64,000 nucleotides of DNA from Streptomyces seoulensis (GTDB lineage Bacteria; Actinomycetota; Actinomycetes; Streptomycetales; Streptomycetaceae), in the NCBI RefSeq assembly GCF_022846655.1, contig NZ_AP025667.1:471001-535000 (forward strand), given 5' to 3'. How positions within the stretch are numbered: the stretch's first letter is position 1; each line of letters opens with the position of its first letter. Made by a program: the position numbers and the translations under genes. Of the stretch, positions 23,531 to 31,749 are shown one piece after another. Below the pieces are notes generated by a model. The model was not told where the DNA came from and searched no databases. It saw only the letters and a program-made list of their open reading frames with translations.

Positions 23531-24967
23531 GTGACGCAGAGTGGACAGGGCGATCAGCCCTCGGCGCGACCCGCGCACGAAGGCATCGTGCTGCCCTCCG
23601 ACGGAGGGGAGCCCCTGCTGCCGGGCATGACGGGCACACCCGCCGCGCCCCCCGGTGGTCAGGCCTGGGGCGGTTCCTGGGGTCCCGACCAGGAGCAGCA
23701 GCCCCAGCAGGGCCAGGGCTGGGCCCCGGCCCCCGCCCAGCAGTGGCAGACCCCGGAGCAGCCGGCCGGTGCCGGCCCGATGCCGCCCGAGGGCCCCGCG
23801 TACGAGGCGCAGGGCTACGGCGCCGCCCAGCCCTACCCCCAGCAGCACCAGGGCTACGCGGGCGACGGCGGCTACCCGGCGCAGGCCGCGCCGCTGCCGC
23901 CGATGGACGAGGCCGCCACGCAGTTCATGCCGCCGGTGGGCCCCGGCCAGGGCCTCGAGGGCGCGACCCAGTACCTCCCGCCGGTCCCGTCGGGCGGCGT
24001 GGACCAGGCCGCCACCCAGTACATACCCCCGGTGGCGTCGGGCGCGCTGCCGCCCGAGGCCACCGGCAACGACGGCCACCAGGGCTACCCGCAGCAGCCG
24101 GTGGACGAGGCGGCCACCCAGTACATCCCGCCCTACCAGGCCGGTGCCGACGGCGCCGACCGGCAGCCGCCCGCCGAGTTCGACAACCTCTTCCGGGGCG
24201 CCCAGTCCGGCGCCGCCGCCCAGGGCGCGACCCAGCAGATGCCGCGCGTCCCGGCCCCGGAGCCGATGGTCTCGGCCCAGCCCGCCTACCGGCCGCCGAT
24301 GGACCACGGCGGCGACGGCGGCGGACGGCGCGGCGGCCGTACCGGTTCGCGTGTGCCGGTGATCGCGGCGGTCGGCGTCGGCATCGTCGTGCTCGGCATC
24401 GGCGCGGGCGCCCTGCTCAGCGGCGGCGGTGACGACGGCGACGACAACCGGCCGATCGCCTCCTCCACCCCGGCCAGCCAGCAGCCCTCGCCGTCCGCGC
24501 CGGCCGCCGACCCGGCGCAGCCGCAGGCCGTCGAGCTGGACAAGCTGCTCGCCGACAGCGGCAGCAGCCGCAGCACCGTGATCCAGTCGGTGGAGCGCAT
24601 CAAGCAGTGCCAGAACCTGGACCAGGCCGCCGCCGACCTGCGCGGTGCCGCGCAGCAGCGCGCCGAACTGGTCACCCGGCTCGGCAAGCTGTCCGTGGAC
24701 AAGCTGCCCGCCAACGCCGAGCTGAACTCCGCGCTGACCAAGGCGTGGCAGGCGTCGGCCTCCGCGGACAACCACTACGCGCTCTGGGCCAAGCAGGCCA
24801 AGAGCAAGAAGGTCTGCGGCAAGGGGCACGCCCGCACGACCGACCAGGCGCAGGCGGCCGGACAGGCCAGCGGCACGGCCACGGTCGAGAAGAAGAAGGC
24901 GGCCGAGCTCTGGAACGCCATCGCCGGCAAGTACGGGCTCACCACCCGCCAGCCGACCCAGCTCTGA
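23531..24967 (+). CDS. Proline/glutamine-rich single-pass membrane protein with repeated TQ motifs
   Basis: A 478-residue protein. The first 260 residues are disordered, rich in Pro, Gln, Gly and Ala. They carry five related motifs: AATQFMPPV, GATQYLPPV, AATQYIPPV, AATQYIPPY and GATQQMPRV. A basic stretch (GGRRGGRTGSR) precedes one membrane helix at about 275-297 (VPVIAAVGVGIVVLGIGAGA). After it comes a Ser/Pro linker and an extracytoplasmic helical domain (about 335-478) with two cysteines (KQCQNL and KKVCGKG). The positive-inside rule puts the TQ motifs in the cytoplasm. No enzymatic motif is visible. GTG 23531 has GTAGGAG 5 bases before it. Confidence 0.8.
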   Translation: MTQSGQGDQPSARPAHEGIVLPSDGGEPLLPGMTGTPAAPPGGQAWGGSWGPDQEQQPQQGQGWAPAPAQQWQTPEQPAGAGPMPPEGPAYEAQGYGAAQPYPQQHQGYAGDGGYPAQAAPLPPMDEAATQFMPPVGPGQGLEGATQYLPPVPSGGVDQAATQYIPPVASGALPPEATGNDGHQGYPQQPVDEAATQYIPPYQAGADGADRQPPAEFDNLFRGAQSGAAAQGATQQMPRVPAPEPMVSAQPAYRPPMDHGGDGGGRRGGRTGSRVPVIAAVGVGIVVLGIGAGALLSGGGDDGDDNRPIASSTPASQQPSPSAPAADPAQPQAVELDKLLADSGSSRSTVIQSVERIKQCQNLDQAAADLRGAAQQRAELVTRLGKLSVDKLPANAELNSALTKAWQASASADNHYALWAKQAKSKKVCGKGHARTTDQAQAAGQASGTATVEKKKAAELWNAIAGKYGLTTRQPTQL

Positions 24968-24986
24968 GCTCGGGGCGCGGGCGGGG

Positions 24987-26318
24987 TCAGCCCACGTCCG
25001 CGCCCTCCAGCGTCCTCGTCATGTCGCCGCCCGCGACGGCGGGCCCGGTGCCGCCCGGCCGGACGGCGACCAGCCTGCCGTCCTCGACCACCTGAAGGGT
25101 GACGTCGGCGTTGACCAGGCGGGGGAAGCCGACCGAGGCGAGCCGGGTCTCGTCCGGCCAGCGCAGGGTCGGGGTCAGCCCGCCGGTGGACACCTTCAGT
25201 CCGCCGTCGAGGGTGTGGCGCACCGCGTCGGCGCTCACCTCGCCGTCGCCGATCCGCTCCAGCACGGCCCGCAGCACGGTGTAGGCGATCCAGGTCGTCT
25301 GCACCCCGGCGTCGGCCGGGTCGATCCTGTTGTCGCCGAACGCCTCCTCGCTGATCATCTGCTTCATCGGCTTCCAGCGCGGATCGGACGCCACCGGGTA
25401 CCAGCCGGTGATGTACGCCCCCTCGTACGGTCCGGACGCCCCGCCCGTCGCGTCGATCTCCGTCTGGTCGACGCTGCCCAGCACGGTCGCCGTGCGCACG
25501 GGGGCATGGTCGGCGCGGGCGCGGCGGAAGGAGTCCATGAAGGTGTCGGTGCGGTCCCCGAGGGCCGGCACCACGCACCCCTTGCGCGCCGGGTCGGCGG
25601 TCGCGCTCCCCAGCGCGCGATCGGTCTCCCTGCCGTACTCGGTGGCGTCCTCGGCGGCGAGCTGGTCGGCCGCCGACGCGTGGCCGCCCGCCTTCAGCCC
25701 CGAGTCGAGCAGCGCGGGCAGCTCGTCCCCGGCGATGCTGTCCGGCCGGACCAGCGCGACGGGCCCGCACTTCTCGGCGAGCGCCTGGCCGAGCCCCGCC
25801 AGCAGCGCGGGCTGGCCGCCGTTGACCGGGTAGGAGTACGGGCCGGTGAACTCGTCGCTGGTGACGCCGTAGCCGCCGATGTACGGGATGCCCGCGCTCT
25901 CCAGCGGGGCGAGGAAGGAGTCCCCGAACTGGCTGTAGGAGCCGACGACCGCGACGACGTGTTCCGCCGCCGCGCGCCGGGCGCACTTCGCGGCGCCGAC
26001 GCTGTCGTTGTGCTCGTTGCAGGTCAGGACGGTGAGGCTGCGGCCGCCGACCCCGCCGTGCCGGTTGATCCACTTCGCGTAGGCGCGGGCCGTGGCGGGC
26101 ATGCCGGGCTTGTTGGTGGCGCCGGTGTTCTCCGGCGCCCAGGTCATCACCCGGACCGTGCCGTCATCGGCGGCGCCGCCCGTGCCCGGTACTGTCCCGC
26201 AGCCGGCGGTCAGCGCGGCGCAGGCGGCCAGCGCGCCCGCGTACCGCGCGGCCCGTCGCGGCCGTGAGGAGGAGGTGGAGCTGGGGGAGCTGTCGGGGGT
26301 GCCTCGCCTGCCGGTCAT
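24987..26318 (-). CDS. Branched-chain amino acid-type ABC substrate-binding lipoprotein
   Basis: A 443-residue secreted lipoprotein. The N-terminus has a basic stretch (RPRRAARYAG), a hydrophobic core (ALAACAALTAG) and a lipobox LTAGC with the lipidated cysteine at about residue 40. The mature protein has the type I periplasmic-binding fold of LivK/Leu-Ile-Val receptors: ARAYAKWINRHGGVGGR, VVAVVGSYSQFGDSF, IPYIGGYGVTSDEF, and YEGAYITGWYPVASDPRWK. No permease or ATPase gene adjoins it, so it may serve a distant transporter or act as a receptor. It is divergent from 26436. Confidence 0.85.
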   Translation of the reverse strand: MTGRRGTPDSSPSSTSSSRPRRAARYAGALAACAALTAGCGTVPGTGGAADDGTVRVMTWAPENTGATNKPGMPATARAYAKWINRHGGVGGRSLTVLTCNEHNDSVGAAKCARRAAAEHVVAVVGSYSQFGDSFLAPLESAGIPYIGGYGVTSDEFTGPYSYPVNGGQPALLAGLGQALAEKCGPVALVRPDSIAGDELPALLDSGLKAGGHASAADQLAAEDATEYGRETDRALGSATADPARKGCVVPALGDRTDTFMDSFRRARADHAPVRTATVLGSVDQTEIDATGGASGPYEGAYITGWYPVASDPRWKPMKQMISEEAFGDNRIDPADAGVQTTWIAYTVLRAVLERIGDGEVSADAVRHTLDGGLKVSTGGLTPTLRWPDETRLASVGFPRLVNADVTLQVVEDGRLVAVRPGGTGPAVAGGDMTRTLEGADVG

Positions 26319-26435
26319 GGGCACGCACGATTCCCGCACATCGCCAACCGGGGAGTGACAGCCGGTCGACCACGGGTGACGCGAGGGTGAATTGCGGGGG
26401 CGGATGTGGCCGGTGCGGCGCGGAACGTACGATCG

Positions 26436-26936
26436 ATGACCGTGCAAGGTTCGGAGAACTCTTCCCGTCGCGGCCGTCGCTCCTCCACCATGGGCGGCAT
26501 GCCGCTTAACGACATGCCGTGGTGGCGCTGGCGCAGCAACGTGCGCTCGGCGCTGCACATGCTCTCCGACCCGGCCTTCCAGCGCGACGTCTGGCTCGCG
26601 GGCGTGGAGGGGTACGGGGACGTCACCGACGCGGTGTACCGGCTGGTGGAGGACACCTGGCTGGACAACTGGTCGGCCGAGAAATACGTCGGCACGATCT
26701 TCCGCGACTCCCAGGAGGCGGCGCTGGTGGACACCGCCGTGCTGCGGGTGCTGCGGATCATGCACCAGGTCGGCCCGGACGCGCCGGTCGCCGTCTACCT
26801 CGAGCACCCGCAGTGGCCGGAGGCGGTACGGGCGGCCCAGGACGCCCATCTGCGCCTGGCCGCCAGCGACGGCGACGACCCGGCGGTGGCCCCGCGGAGC
26901 CTGGAAGCGCTGCGCATCCTGACCACGGCCGTCTGA
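26436..26936 (+). CDS. Conserved hypothetical actinobacterial protein
   Basis: A 166-residue acidic, alpha-helical protein. It includes MPWWRWRSNVRSALHMLSDP, AVYRLVEDTWLDNWSAEKYV and a long helix with AALVDTAVLRVLRIMHQVG. I do not recognise a domain with known function, although the spacing of Trp and acidic residues (MPWWRWR, LDNWS) looks conserved-type. The start is uncertain: a TACGAT -10-like hexamer at 26428-26433 lies 8 bases before GTG 26442, so leaderless translation from 26442 is possible; GTG 26406 would give 176 residues. It is followed by purU on the same strand. Confidence 0.6.
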   Translation: MTVQGSENSSRRGRRSSTMGGMPLNDMPWWRWRSNVRSALHMLSDPAFQRDVWLAGVEGYGDVTDAVYRLVEDTWLDNWSAEKYVGTIFRDSQEAALVDTAVLRVLRIMHQVGPDAPVAVYLEHPQWPEAVRAAQDAHLRLAASDGDDPAVAPRSLEALRILTTAV

Positions 26937-26994
26937 GGTCCGCCTGCCGGACGCCCACCCCGGCCGGGCTGCCCGGCGTGAGATCGTGTCATGC

Positions 26995-27888
26995 ATGAAC
27001 GAGCAGCCCAGCCGAGCCGCCGCCTCGGTCGACACCCCGGCGGACCAGTACGTCCTCACCCTCTCCTGCCCGGACAAAAAGGGCATCGTGCACGCCGTGT
27101 CGAGCTATCTGTTCATGACCGGCTGCAACATCGAGGACAGTCAGCAGTTCGGCGACCACGACACGGGTCTGTTCTTCATGCGCGTCCACTTCTCCGCGGA
27201 CGCCCCCGTCACGCTGGACAAGCTGCGGGCGAGCTTCGCCGCGATCGGTGACTCCTTCCGCATGGACTGGCAGATCAGCCGGGCCGACCAGAAGATGCGG
27301 ATCGTGCTGATGGTCAGCAAGTTCGGGCACTGCCTGAACGACCTGCTGTTCCGGGCCAGCATCGGAGCGCTGCCGGTGGAGATCGCCGCGGTGGTGTCCA
27401 ACCACACCGACTTCCAGGAGCTGGTGGGGTCGTACAACATCCCCTTCCACCACATCCCGGTGACGCGGGACACCAAGGCGCAGGCCGAGGCGCGGGTGCT
27501 GGAGCTGGTGCGCGAGGAGCAGGTCGAGCTGGTCGTGCTCGCGCGCTACATGCAGGTGCTCTCGGACGACCTGTGCAAGGAGCTGAGCGGGCGGATCATC
27601 AACATCCACCACTCGTTCCTGCCCAGCTTCAAGGGGGCGAAGCCGTACCACCAGGCGCACGAGCGGGGCGTGAAGCTGATCGGGGCCACCGCGCACTACG
27701 TCACCGCCGACCTCGACGAGGGGCCGATCATCGAGCAGGAGATCGAGCGGGTGGGCCACGAACTGCGGCCGGACCAGCTCGTGGCCATCGGGCGGGACGT
27801 GGAGTGTCAGGCGCTGGCCCGCGCCGTGAAGTGGCACGCCGAGCGGAGGATCCTGCTCAACGGACGCCGCACCGTCGTGTTCGCCTAG
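26995..27888 (+). CDS. purU: Formyltetrahydrofolate deformylase
   Basis: A 297-residue cytosolic enzyme that hydrolyses 10-formyltetrahydrofolate to formate and tetrahydrofolate. An N-terminal ACT-type domain (about residues 20-100; YVLTLSCPDKKGIVHAVSSY) precedes the formyltransferase-like domain. In that domain VVSNHTDFQEL, NIHHSFLPSFKGAKPYHQA and IGATAHYVTADLDEGPIIEQ hold the Asn, His and Asp catalytic triad. The length is normal. ATG 26995 is used because the ACT strand begins shortly after; GTG 26986 is an alternative. Confidence 0.93.
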   Translation: MNEQPSRAAASVDTPADQYVLTLSCPDKKGIVHAVSSYLFMTGCNIEDSQQFGDHDTGLFFMRVHFSADAPVTLDKLRASFAAIGDSFRMDWQISRADQKMRIVLMVSKFGHCLNDLLFRASIGALPVEIAAVVSNHTDFQELVGSYNIPFHHIPVTRDTKAQAEARVLELVREEQVELVVLARYMQVLSDDLCKELSGRIINIHHSFLPSFKGAKPYHQAHERGVKLIGATAHYVTADLDEGPIIEQEIERVGHELRPDQLVAIGRDVECQALARAVKWHAERRILLNGRRTVVFA

Positions 27889-27909
27889 CCGGAAAACTTC
27901 TTGGGCCGC

Positions 27910-29142
27910 TCACATGCGGCTCAGGGAAGCCGTCGCCGTGAGCACGTCCCTGATCGCTTCCCTGTCGCCCCGCTGGCCCGCCGTGGTCTCCTCCGGGGTG
28001 ACGTGGCCCGCCGCCAGGCGGCAGAACTCGACCCCGTCCAGGGCCACATGGGCCACCTCGCGGTCGGGGGCGGGTTCCGTCACCGGGGAGTCCAGGGGGA
28101 TCAGCCACTGGCCGCCGGCCGCGCCCTCGATCTCCAGGCGCAGGCTGCGGCCGGGGGTTCCCGCCGGGGGCGCGCCGCGATGTGCGGCGACCGCCAGCGG
28201 CAGCATCCTGGCCGCCAGCTCGATCATGCGGCTCAAGTGCCGTGGTGCGGGCGGCTCGTAGGGGTAGTGCACCGCGTTGGCGATGTCCTCCGCGTGCACC
28301 CAGCACTCGAAGGCGCGGTCCACCAGCGCGTCCCGCAGCGGCAGCGTGAAGTCGCCGTACCCCACCGGGAAGCCGCCCGCGCCGCCGGTGAAGGACACCG
28401 TGCGCAGGAGCTGGTGGCTCTGGTCGCGCCACCGGCCGCGCACCGCGCGGGTCTGCGGGAAGCGGGAGGCCCGCCAGAACGCCTCGGTCCGCCCGGCGGG
28501 CCCGGCCGCGCCCCGCAGGTCCGACCCGGCCTCGGCGGCGGCCTCCGCCAGCGGGTCCTCCAGGCCGAGCGCGGTCGCCACCATGCCGTCGACCGACAGC
28601 AGATGCGCGATCACCCCGGCGACCGTCGTCCGGCGGCTCGCGGGCACGCCCGCCTCGAACCAGCGCAGTCGCACCGGCGTGTGCCACTCCGCGTCCCCGA
28701 AGTCCCGCAGCAGCGCGTCCAGCCGGGCGGTCTCCGCGTCGTACGACGCGGCCCACTCGGGGACCGGGATGCGCGGCGGGCGGCGGCGCAGGCAGTTCTC
28801 CAGCACCCGGTTGCGCAGGGTGGGGTCCACTTCCAGGCTCTCCGGGCGGTGCAGCAGGCCGACCGCCTCGCGCAGCCGGCGCGCCTCGTCCGCGCAGGCC
28901 CCGCAGTCGCCGAGGTGCTCCTCCACGGCGTCCGTCTCCGCCGCCGAGCAGGCGGCCAGGGCCCAGGCGCCGAGCAGGGAGCGCAGCACCTCGTGCGGGA
29001 GGTCGAGCCGCTCGGGCCCGGCGGGGGAGCGGGGCTGGGGCACGCGCCCGGGGTCACCGCCCGGACGGCGCTGCTCGGGCAGGCGCTCCGCCGCCTCGTC
29101 CCCGCGTCCGCCGGGGACCCCGGAGCGGTCCGGGCCGGTCAT
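27910..29142 (-). CDS. Zinc-type anti-sigma factor fused to an MDMPI/DinB domain
   Basis: A 410-residue protein. Residues about 45-95 form a zf-HC2 anti-sigma domain with the ZAS motif H-x3-C-x2-C (EEHLGDCGACADEA). A second domain (about 130-320) resembles mycothiol-dependent maleylpyruvate isomerase N-domains (VIAHLLSVDGMVATALG, FECWVHAEDIANAVHY), and a C-terminal beta-rich domain follows. The start overlaps the sigma gene stop (ATGA). It is thus the partner anti-sigma factor of the ECF sigma gene just upstream. Zinc or thiol redox change is the probable release signal, and the MDMPI domain suggests mycothiol as ligand (inference). Confidence 0.82.
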   Translation of the reverse strand: MTGPDRSGVPGGRGDEAAERLPEQRRPGGDPGRVPQPRSPAGPERLDLPHEVLRSLLGAWALAACSAAETDAVEEHLGDCGACADEARRLREAVGLLHRPESLEVDPTLRNRVLENCLRRRPPRIPVPEWAASYDAETARLDALLRDFGDAEWHTPVRLRWFEAGVPASRRTTVAGVIAHLLSVDGMVATALGLEDPLAEAAAEAGSDLRGAAGPAGRTEAFWRASRFPQTRAVRGRWRDQSHQLLRTVSFTGGAGGFPVGYGDFTLPLRDALVDRAFECWVHAEDIANAVHYPYEPPAPRHLSRMIELAARMLPLAVAAHRGAPPAGTPGRSLRLEIEGAAGGQWLIPLDSPVTEPAPDREVAHVALDGVEFCRLAAGHVTPEETTAGQRGDREAIRDVLTATASLSRM

Positions 29143-29711
29143 CGCGCACCCCCGAGCCCCGGTGGCGCCCCGGCGTCGTGGGCGGTCGAGAGCAGTTGCA
29201 GGCCGAGGCGGAGCCGGCGCCGCGCCTCCTCCTCGGTGACGCCGAGGTCGGCGGCGGCCTGGCGGTAGTCGCGCCGCTGGAAGTAGGCCAGATCCAGCGC
29301 GGCCCGCAGCGGGTGCGGCATCGAGTGGACGATCCAGTCGGCGCGGGCGGCGACGGAGGCGTGCCGGACCCGGCTCTCCAGGGCCGCCAGTTGTTCCGGG
29401 GAGCCGCCGCCGAGCGCGGCCGTCTCGCTCTCGCGCAGCCGCTGCACGGCGAGGCGCTGGGTCGTCGCGGCGATCCAGGTGCGCAGCGGGCCCTGCCGGT
29501 GGTCGTAGGTGTCGGGGTGCTCCCAGACATGGGCGAAGACCTCGCGGGTCACGGCGTCGGCGGCCGACTCCTCGCCGAGGACGCGGTGGGCCAGGCCGCG
29601 CACCAGGGAGGCGAACCGGTCGTACAGCTCGCCCAGGGCGGCGGCCTCACCGCGTGCGAGTCGCTGCTGCATCGTGCGGTCCCAGCGGGGTGGTGCGTCC
29701 TTGGCCGGCAT
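29139..29711 (-). CDS. ECF-type RNA polymerase sigma factor (SigK-like)
   Basis: A 190-residue sigma factor. Region 2 runs about 20-95 (ALGELYDRFASLVRGLAHRV, with AADAVTREVFAHVWEHPDTY and RTWIAATTQRLAVQRLRE). Region 4 is the C-terminal helix-turn-helix (LDLAYFQRRDYRQAAADLGV). ATG 29711 is preceded by GGGGAGGAACC, a strong ribosome site. The next gene overlaps by 4 bases and encodes its anti-sigma factor. The promoter sequence it recognises is not known. A strong start choice removes 30 upstream residues. Confidence 0.86.
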   Translation of the reverse strand: MPAKDAPPRWDRTMQQRLARGEAAALGELYDRFASLVRGLAHRVLGEESAADAVTREVFAHVWEHPDTYDHRQGPLRTWIAATTQRLAVQRLRESETAALGGGSPEQLAALESRVRHASVAARADWIVHSMPHPLRAALDLAYFQRRDYRQAAADLGVTEEEARRRLRLGLQLLSTAHDAGAPPGLGGAR

Positions 29712-29873
29712 GCGGTTCCTCCCCTCGCCGCGTCCAGGGTGTCCCCTGCGTCCCCTTGAATGTAGTCGGCACGTCGAGCAGTGCGCGCCCCTTTGTGTCA
29801 ATGCGCGCCCCTGGCAGCGCCGCAGGTGATAGGGGGTCCTTCACATCATCTTCACTTATCTCGGGCCCATCTT

Positions 29874-29900
29874 CGATCGAAGTACGATCGAACCCGATCG
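29874..29900. promoter_or_regulatory. Three helically phased CGATCG palindromes
   Basis: CGATCG occurs at 29874-29879, 29885-29890 and 29895-29900, so centres are 11 and 10 bases apart. The two left copies share CGATCGAA. They lie in the 337-base gap between the divergent sigma gene (leftward) and the STAS gene (rightward). They look like a cooperative operator. An upstream TTCACATCATCTTCACTTATCT stretch could be part of a promoter. Confidence 0.45.
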
Positions 29901-30048
29901 ACAGTGACCGAAACAAGCCCTCTGTCGATCCCCCGCGGTTTGCGGTTCCGTGTTTCAGGGAAACGGCCGCTGGGCAGCCGCGCGGAAAGAACCGTAGGAA
30001 CTGCTTCCATTTCCGGGTGGTTCCGCAAGATCCGCCGAGCGGAGGGGT

Positions 30049-30429
30049 GTGGCCGTGGCTTTCGAAGTGACCGGCACCGAACGGGGTGAGTGGGCCGTGC
30101 TCCGGGTGGCCGGTGAACTGGACCTGGTGACCTCGCCCGTGCTGCGGCAGCGGGTGCACGACGTGGTCGCGGAGGGCCACCACAGCCTGGTACTCGATCT
30201 CTCCGAGGTCTTCTTCTGCGACTCCAGCGGCGTCGGCGTGCTCATCGCCGCCCGCCGGCTGATCCGCTCCTGCCAGGGCAGGCTGCGGCTGATCCTGCCC
30301 GACCGGGGGGCGGAGGACGGTTCGCACGTGAACCGCGTCCTCGGCGCGCTCGGTGTCCGGCGCCTCTTCGACGTCCGCCCGGACGTGGCCGCCGCCACCG
30401 CCGACGAGGCCGGGTCGCTGTCCGCCTGA
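30049..30429 (+). CDS. STAS-domain anti-sigma factor antagonist
   Basis: A 126-residue protein consisting of one STAS domain. The beta strand WAVLRVAGELDLVTSP and the phosphorylation-site region LVLDLSEVFFCDSSGVGVLI carry the serine typically phosphorylated by an RsbW-like kinase (DSSG). GTG 30049 has GGAGG 5 bases upstream. The likely partner is the HATPase kinase at 30972 or a distant one. When unphosphorylated it would bind the anti-sigma factor and free a stress sigma factor. Length and motif are normal. Confidence 0.88.
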   Translation: MAVAFEVTGTERGEWAVLRVAGELDLVTSPVLRQRVHDVVAEGHHSLVLDLSEVFFCDSSGVGVLIAARRLIRSCQGRLRLILPDRGAEDGSHVNRVLGALGVRRLFDVRPDVAAATADEAGSLSA

Positions 30430-30971
30430 GCGCCGCCGCTGCCGAGGTGAGCGACCTCGGTGCCACGATCCATGGCCTTGGATGTCGCGGATCGTGGCGA
30501 AAACGCGTCACGCAGCGTGGAGGTAATTCCCGTGCCCCGACTGTGACTCGTCACGGCCCGGAGTCGGCCGACCGCTCCGGTACCTTGTGTGGGATGCGAG
30601 TGACCGCGAGCGCGAGCGCTACCGGTGAGGCCCGTGGGGCGTCGCCGGATCGTGCGGTGCGCGCCGCTGCTCGCAGGGCGACGGGCGCCTCGCGCCCCGC
30701 CTGTTCGACTCCCCGGCGAGTGCGTCGCACAGTATGCCGCACGAGTACTCCTTCGCGCGGGAATATGCCCGAAGCGCTTGTTGGGGTGACTGTACGTCAA
30801 CCATGCTGTCTCGTAAGGGAATCACGTTCCGTAACGCTTGCTCTGGTCGTTGTTCTGGCCATGCAGAAAATGGCTACGATCGTGGCCCTCGTCGTGCGGT
30901 TCGTCGCGGTTCGCGCCGCGGCGGCGGGTCGTCGTGCGGTCATGTGTCCGCCGGTTCGGATGGTGTGAGCG
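30430..30971. other. 542-base intergenic region, no gene identified
   Basis: Longest gene-free stretch of the window. It has short open frames on both strands, but none with protein-like composition or a ribosome site. The part near 30770-30870 is less GC-rich than its surroundings (runs such as TGTACGTCAACCATGCTGTC), so the promoter of the kinase gene at 30972 is probably there. A partly symmetric GGAATCACGTTCC lies near 30818-30831. A small RNA could be present but cannot be shown by eye. Confidence 0.4.
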
Positions 30972-31481
30972 GTGCAGGTGCTTCAAGTGCAACTGGAGAT
31001 CCGGCCCGACCCCGAAGAGGTGGGGCGGGCGAGGAAATGGGCCCGGTCGCGGCTTGCCGGGCTGGGCATAACGGCCGACGAGCCGCTGGCCGAGACGTTG
31101 ATCCTGCTCGTGTCCGAGCTGGTGACCAACGCGGTGGTGCACACCGGCCGTCCGGCCCTGCTGCGGCTGTCGCTGCCCGGCGGCGCCCCGGCCGCGACGC
31201 CCGCCGGCGCGGAGCCGGCGGCGTCGGTGACCGTGCGCCTGGAGGTGGCCGACGCCAGTTCCCGCGCGCCCGTGCCGCGCTGCGCCGGGCGGGATGCCAC
31301 CGGTGGCCGCGGTCTCGCCCTCGTCGACTGCCTCGCCGACCGCTGGGGCTGGAGCCCCGAGGGCGCCGGCAAGAGGATCTGGTGCGAGCTGGACCGGTGT
31401 TCGCAGCCCCGTGAGGGCGCGGCCCCGGCGTACGGGGTCCAACCGGCCGCCTACGAGGATCTTCTCTTCGAGGCGTTCTAG
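30972..31481 (+). CDS. RsbW/SpoIIAB-type ATP-binding anti-sigma kinase
   Basis: A 169-residue HATPase_c protein of the Streptomyces RsbW-like family. The N-box is ETLILLVSELVTNAVVHT, with the Mg-binding asparagine. The lid region has GGRGLALVDCLADRWGW, which is typical. The extended Ala/Pro insert between the two (about residues 75-95) is normal variation. It would bind a sigma factor or phosphorylate a STAS partner, possibly the product of the gene before it. GTG 30972 is preceded only by a weak GGATGGTG. Confidence 0.85.
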   Translation: MQVLQVQLEIRPDPEEVGRARKWARSRLAGLGITADEPLAETLILLVSELVTNAVVHTGRPALLRLSLPGGAPAATPAGAEPAASVTVRLEVADASSRAPVPRCAGRDATGGRGLALVDCLADRWGWSPEGAGKRIWCELDRCSQPREGAAPAYGVQPAAYEDLLFEAF

Positions 31482-31749
31482 CCACCGGCCCGGCCGTGCG
31501 CCGGGTGTGCTCCCGTGCGCGCCCGGCGTGAAGGGGTCATACGGCATGAATCGCCGTACCGGTGTTGACGGGTGGTGCGCGGGTTGCGGAGGCTGGGGGA
31601 CGGCGATTCGCCGCGAGGGGACGGCGAGGACATGCGGGGGTGAGTCCTCGTCGAGCGTGGGTCGCACCGGTTGGCGGTGACGGGGGGCGCGAGGGGGTGC
31701 ACCGCCGACCGGTCCGCCACCCGCGCTCCACAGGCCGGCGCGCCCGCAC

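Noticed and set aside
23531..24967. Possible secreted enzyme because of the hydrophobic segment
   Set aside because: The segment is internal (about residue 275) after a long disordered region and no catalytic motif follows.
30447..30968. 173-codon plus-strand frame in the STAS-RsbW gap
   Set aside because: Composition (Arg/Ala/Ser/Val) is not protein-like, there is no ribosome site, and it merely spans the promoter region of the next gene.
31482..31749. Short plus-strand frames between the kinase and GlxA-type genes
   Set aside because: No ribosome site or conserved pattern; this is the shared 3' region of two convergent genes.
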